From NCBI GenBank assembly GCA_013398615.1, contig VZSR01001479.1, positions 17,818,717-17,882,716 of the forward strand: a stretch of DNA of 64,000 nt, in the 5' to 3' direction. The position numbers were made by a program, and so were the translations under genes. This document shows positions 62,251-64,000 of the stretch, piece after piece. Position 1 is the stretch's first letter, and every line of letters begins with the position of its first letter. This stretch comes from Brachypodius melanocephalos (Eukaryota > Chordata > Aves > Passeriformes > Pycnonotidae). The notes beneath the pieces were generated by a model, which saw nothing but the letters and a program-made list of their open reading frames with translations, was not told the origin of the DNA and searched no databases.

Positions 62251-64000
62251 GTAAGCAACGAGACCTTTGTGTTAATGCTTTGAATGTAATGTGTGTTAGC
62301 CGAGTGCTCCAGCAGATCAGGCAAAACAAGCAGCTGCAATACACAGGTGACTTTGTCAAATCTTTTTTTCCTCAAAAGAGGATGAAATTGCATACACTAA
62401 AGCTTCCAGTAAATATTGCCATTTGTTGTACCTCAAGTTATTGTCAGGAGATTTGTGCCAGGGATATGCCTCTCACTCACACCTGATATCTTTGTGACAG
62501 GGTAGACTGTGATCTTGAATACCCACCTCCATGCCCCAGCACAAGCAATTTACTTCTAGTAAGCAGGTTACTAAGTGTTGCCCAAAATATCTGTGTTTAG
62601 GAATACTCCCTATCCTCCTCTGACTAGGAGTGATACCACTTGCTATCTCTGCAGGCTTGTATGGAGCAGTCTCCAGCTCAGATCTGTCTCTTCTTGCAAA
62701 CTTTTTGAGCACAGTCCCTTTCTTCTTCCCCTTCAGTGTCATCACTGTTAACTTGCTTATTTGCCTTCTGGTTATTCTTGGCAAGATGCAGGCCTGAATA
62801 TACTGAGCATCCAGAGTTCCCATTGATTTTGAGACCAGAATACACAATGTCTAAGAGCGATGTTCTTTAACACCAACATGACAGTGCCCATTGAGCATAA
62901 AAGAGGAATTCTATCTTGCTGTAAGTAGTGGGGGGAATGATCTCCAGGGGATGCAACAAGGTCCTTTCACTTTGACTGTAGGATGTAAGCACAGGCAAAG
63001 CTCTTGGGCAGGGATGGGCAGACTACTTGCTAGTGTTCCATGGAGAGCATGGGGCTGTTTGTCCCTGTTTCCAGCTGCTGAGTCAGTATTCAGTGGTTTT
63101 GTGTATTACTCTGTGTGTAGGTAAGTGCTGCGCTGCAGGATAGCAGTGGGGAGGAGGAGAAGCCAGGATTAGGTGATGGCAGAATCAGGATAAGGAGCTG
63201 TCTTGTTGAGGCAGCCACCAGGTGTTAATTCTTGCACGTTCACACTCTTGAGGATGGTTTGATGAACCATACTCTGCCTGAGAGTAGGACCTTCTTACAG
63301 TCAGAGGGATTTTGTGGCTCTAATTCCTGATTCCATTTGCTTTGTTTTCCCCACTTTCTGATCTACTTTAAGTATTCTCCATAGAAGACTCACTGGGAAA
63401 CATGGAGCATATTGCCAGGGATCTACTCTAGAATGTGTCTCTCAGTACTTCCTGGAGGAGGCAGGTGTCCCAGCCCACAGGTGGAAGTGACAAAATCTGG
63501 CCTTTTGCCACTTGCTTTTACACTGCATAAATCACTGGTAAACCCAGAGCAACTTCAGTGCTAATTGTGTCAATCTCTTGGGATCTTTATAAACCAAGCC
63601 TTCAGACTGCCTGCCTGGGATAGCTTTGGCAGCTTGATTGAGTCCAGAACAAGTGCAGGAAATAAGTCAATGGTGCAACATAACTCAGCCACTCCTGTTT
63701 CTCATGCAGTAAACCCAACACTTACGATTTCCCAGCCTCTGGTGGATATTGGGACCTCTGATCCAGTTGTGAGGGCCTTGCCCGTGAGTTCACACCTTGA
63801 GACTGACTGCCTAAAATCAGACCTACCACACTTGCTCTCAGATATGCCCTTTCCTTTCAGACCTCCTGCCAGTGAAATATGAGCCCAAAGGCTTTTAGCT
63901 CTTTCTTTAGTCCACAGCTGAGTTCCCTGACTCTCATCCCAAAAACGTGAAAATCCCTCCTGCTACCACATCCTTTCATACTTCCCCTGCTACCACAACT
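62251..64000 (+). other. MDGA1: MDGA1 intron downstream of microexon (5' part, phase 1)
   Basis: I searched for the start of the MAM domain (an Asp-Asn-Thr-Cys-His-Phe type motif) in all frames and did not find it, so the next exon lies beyond the window. No RNA gene or clear mobile element is seen in these 1750 bases. Confidence 0.8.

Larger units (their letters stand above)
1..64000 (+). other. MDGA1: MDGA1 gene, internal part (both ends outside window)
   Basis: Nine exons on the + strand join in one open frame that reads as the Ig2 to FNIII part of an MDGA protein. I assign MDGA1 rather than MDGA2 from remembered family sequence: the Ig2 stretch LDEPVLTVHQTISDVRG, the Ig4 start MKNATFQITPDVIKES and the Ig5 start VPPTISVPKG all follow MDGA1, where MDGA2 differs clearly. 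MDGA1 is a roughly 950-residue GPI-anchored protein with a signal peptide, six Ig domains, one FNIII and one MAM domain. About 615 codons of it are here. The known role is cis binding of neuroligin-2 at the neuronal surface, which restrains inhibitory synapse formation, and also control of cortical neuron migration. No other gene is supported on either strand. Confidence 0.95.

Noticed and set aside
62251..64000. Search for the first MAM-domain exon
   Set aside because: No frame shows the expected Cys-His-Phe start or Trp/Arg-rich MAM motifs next to an AG, so it must lie downstream.
1..64000. Search for an undescribed biological system (gene clusters, defence or mobile gene modules)
   Set aside because: All coding evidence belongs to one well-known vertebrate gene, and the remainder is intronic DNA with ordinary repeats.

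Overview
The window is vertebrate nuclear DNA and almost certainly avian. The coding sequence is in short exons bounded by canonical AG/GT splice sites and separated by large introns. The introns carry a CR1 LINE fragment and long terminal repeats (LTRs) of kinds I recognise from bird genomes, perhaps from a songbird. There are no prokaryotic features: no operons, CRISPR arrays or intact tRNA/rRNA genes.

One gene accounts for all the coding signal: the middle of MDGA1 (MAM domain-containing glycosylphosphatidylinositol anchor protein 1), on the + strand. Nine exons are visible, totalling 1848 nt. They encode Ig2 (two exons, 3983-4179 and 6993-7125), Ig3 (11845-12114), Ig4 (12508-12837), Ig5 (16115-16408), Ig6 (40480-40749), the fibronectin type III domain (two exons, 44063-44214 and 61032-61209) and a 24-nt linker microexon (62227-62250). 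The reading frame runs without a break across every junction. The first exons (signal peptide, Ig1) lie upstream of the window. The MAM domain and GPI-signal exons lie downstream.

Layout: 1-3982 is the end of the intron before Ig2. 3983-16408 is the compact exon cluster for Ig2 to Ig5. 16409-40479 is a 24-kb intron with a CpG-dense patch (18641-18840), an antisense LTR (about 24322-24861), an antisense CR1 element interrupted by a 100-N assembly gap (26708-26807) and a 166-bp-period tandem duplication. 40480-44214 holds Ig6 and the first half of FNIII. 44215-61031 is a 16.8-kb intron with a second clear antisense LTR (about 51026-51574). The last 3 kb hold the second FNIII exon and the microexon.

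MDGA1 is a GPI-anchored neural surface protein that binds neuroligin-2 in cis and limits neurexin-neuroligin synapse formation. That is family knowledge, not something the sequence shows directly. I find no evidence of an undescribed biological system. The points most worth a second look are the 24-nt microexon with its UGC-containing acceptor region, the isolated CpG-rich patch in the largest intron, an AT-rich homeodomain-motif cluster at 42.6-42.96 kb, and an unpaired extra cysteine in Ig4.
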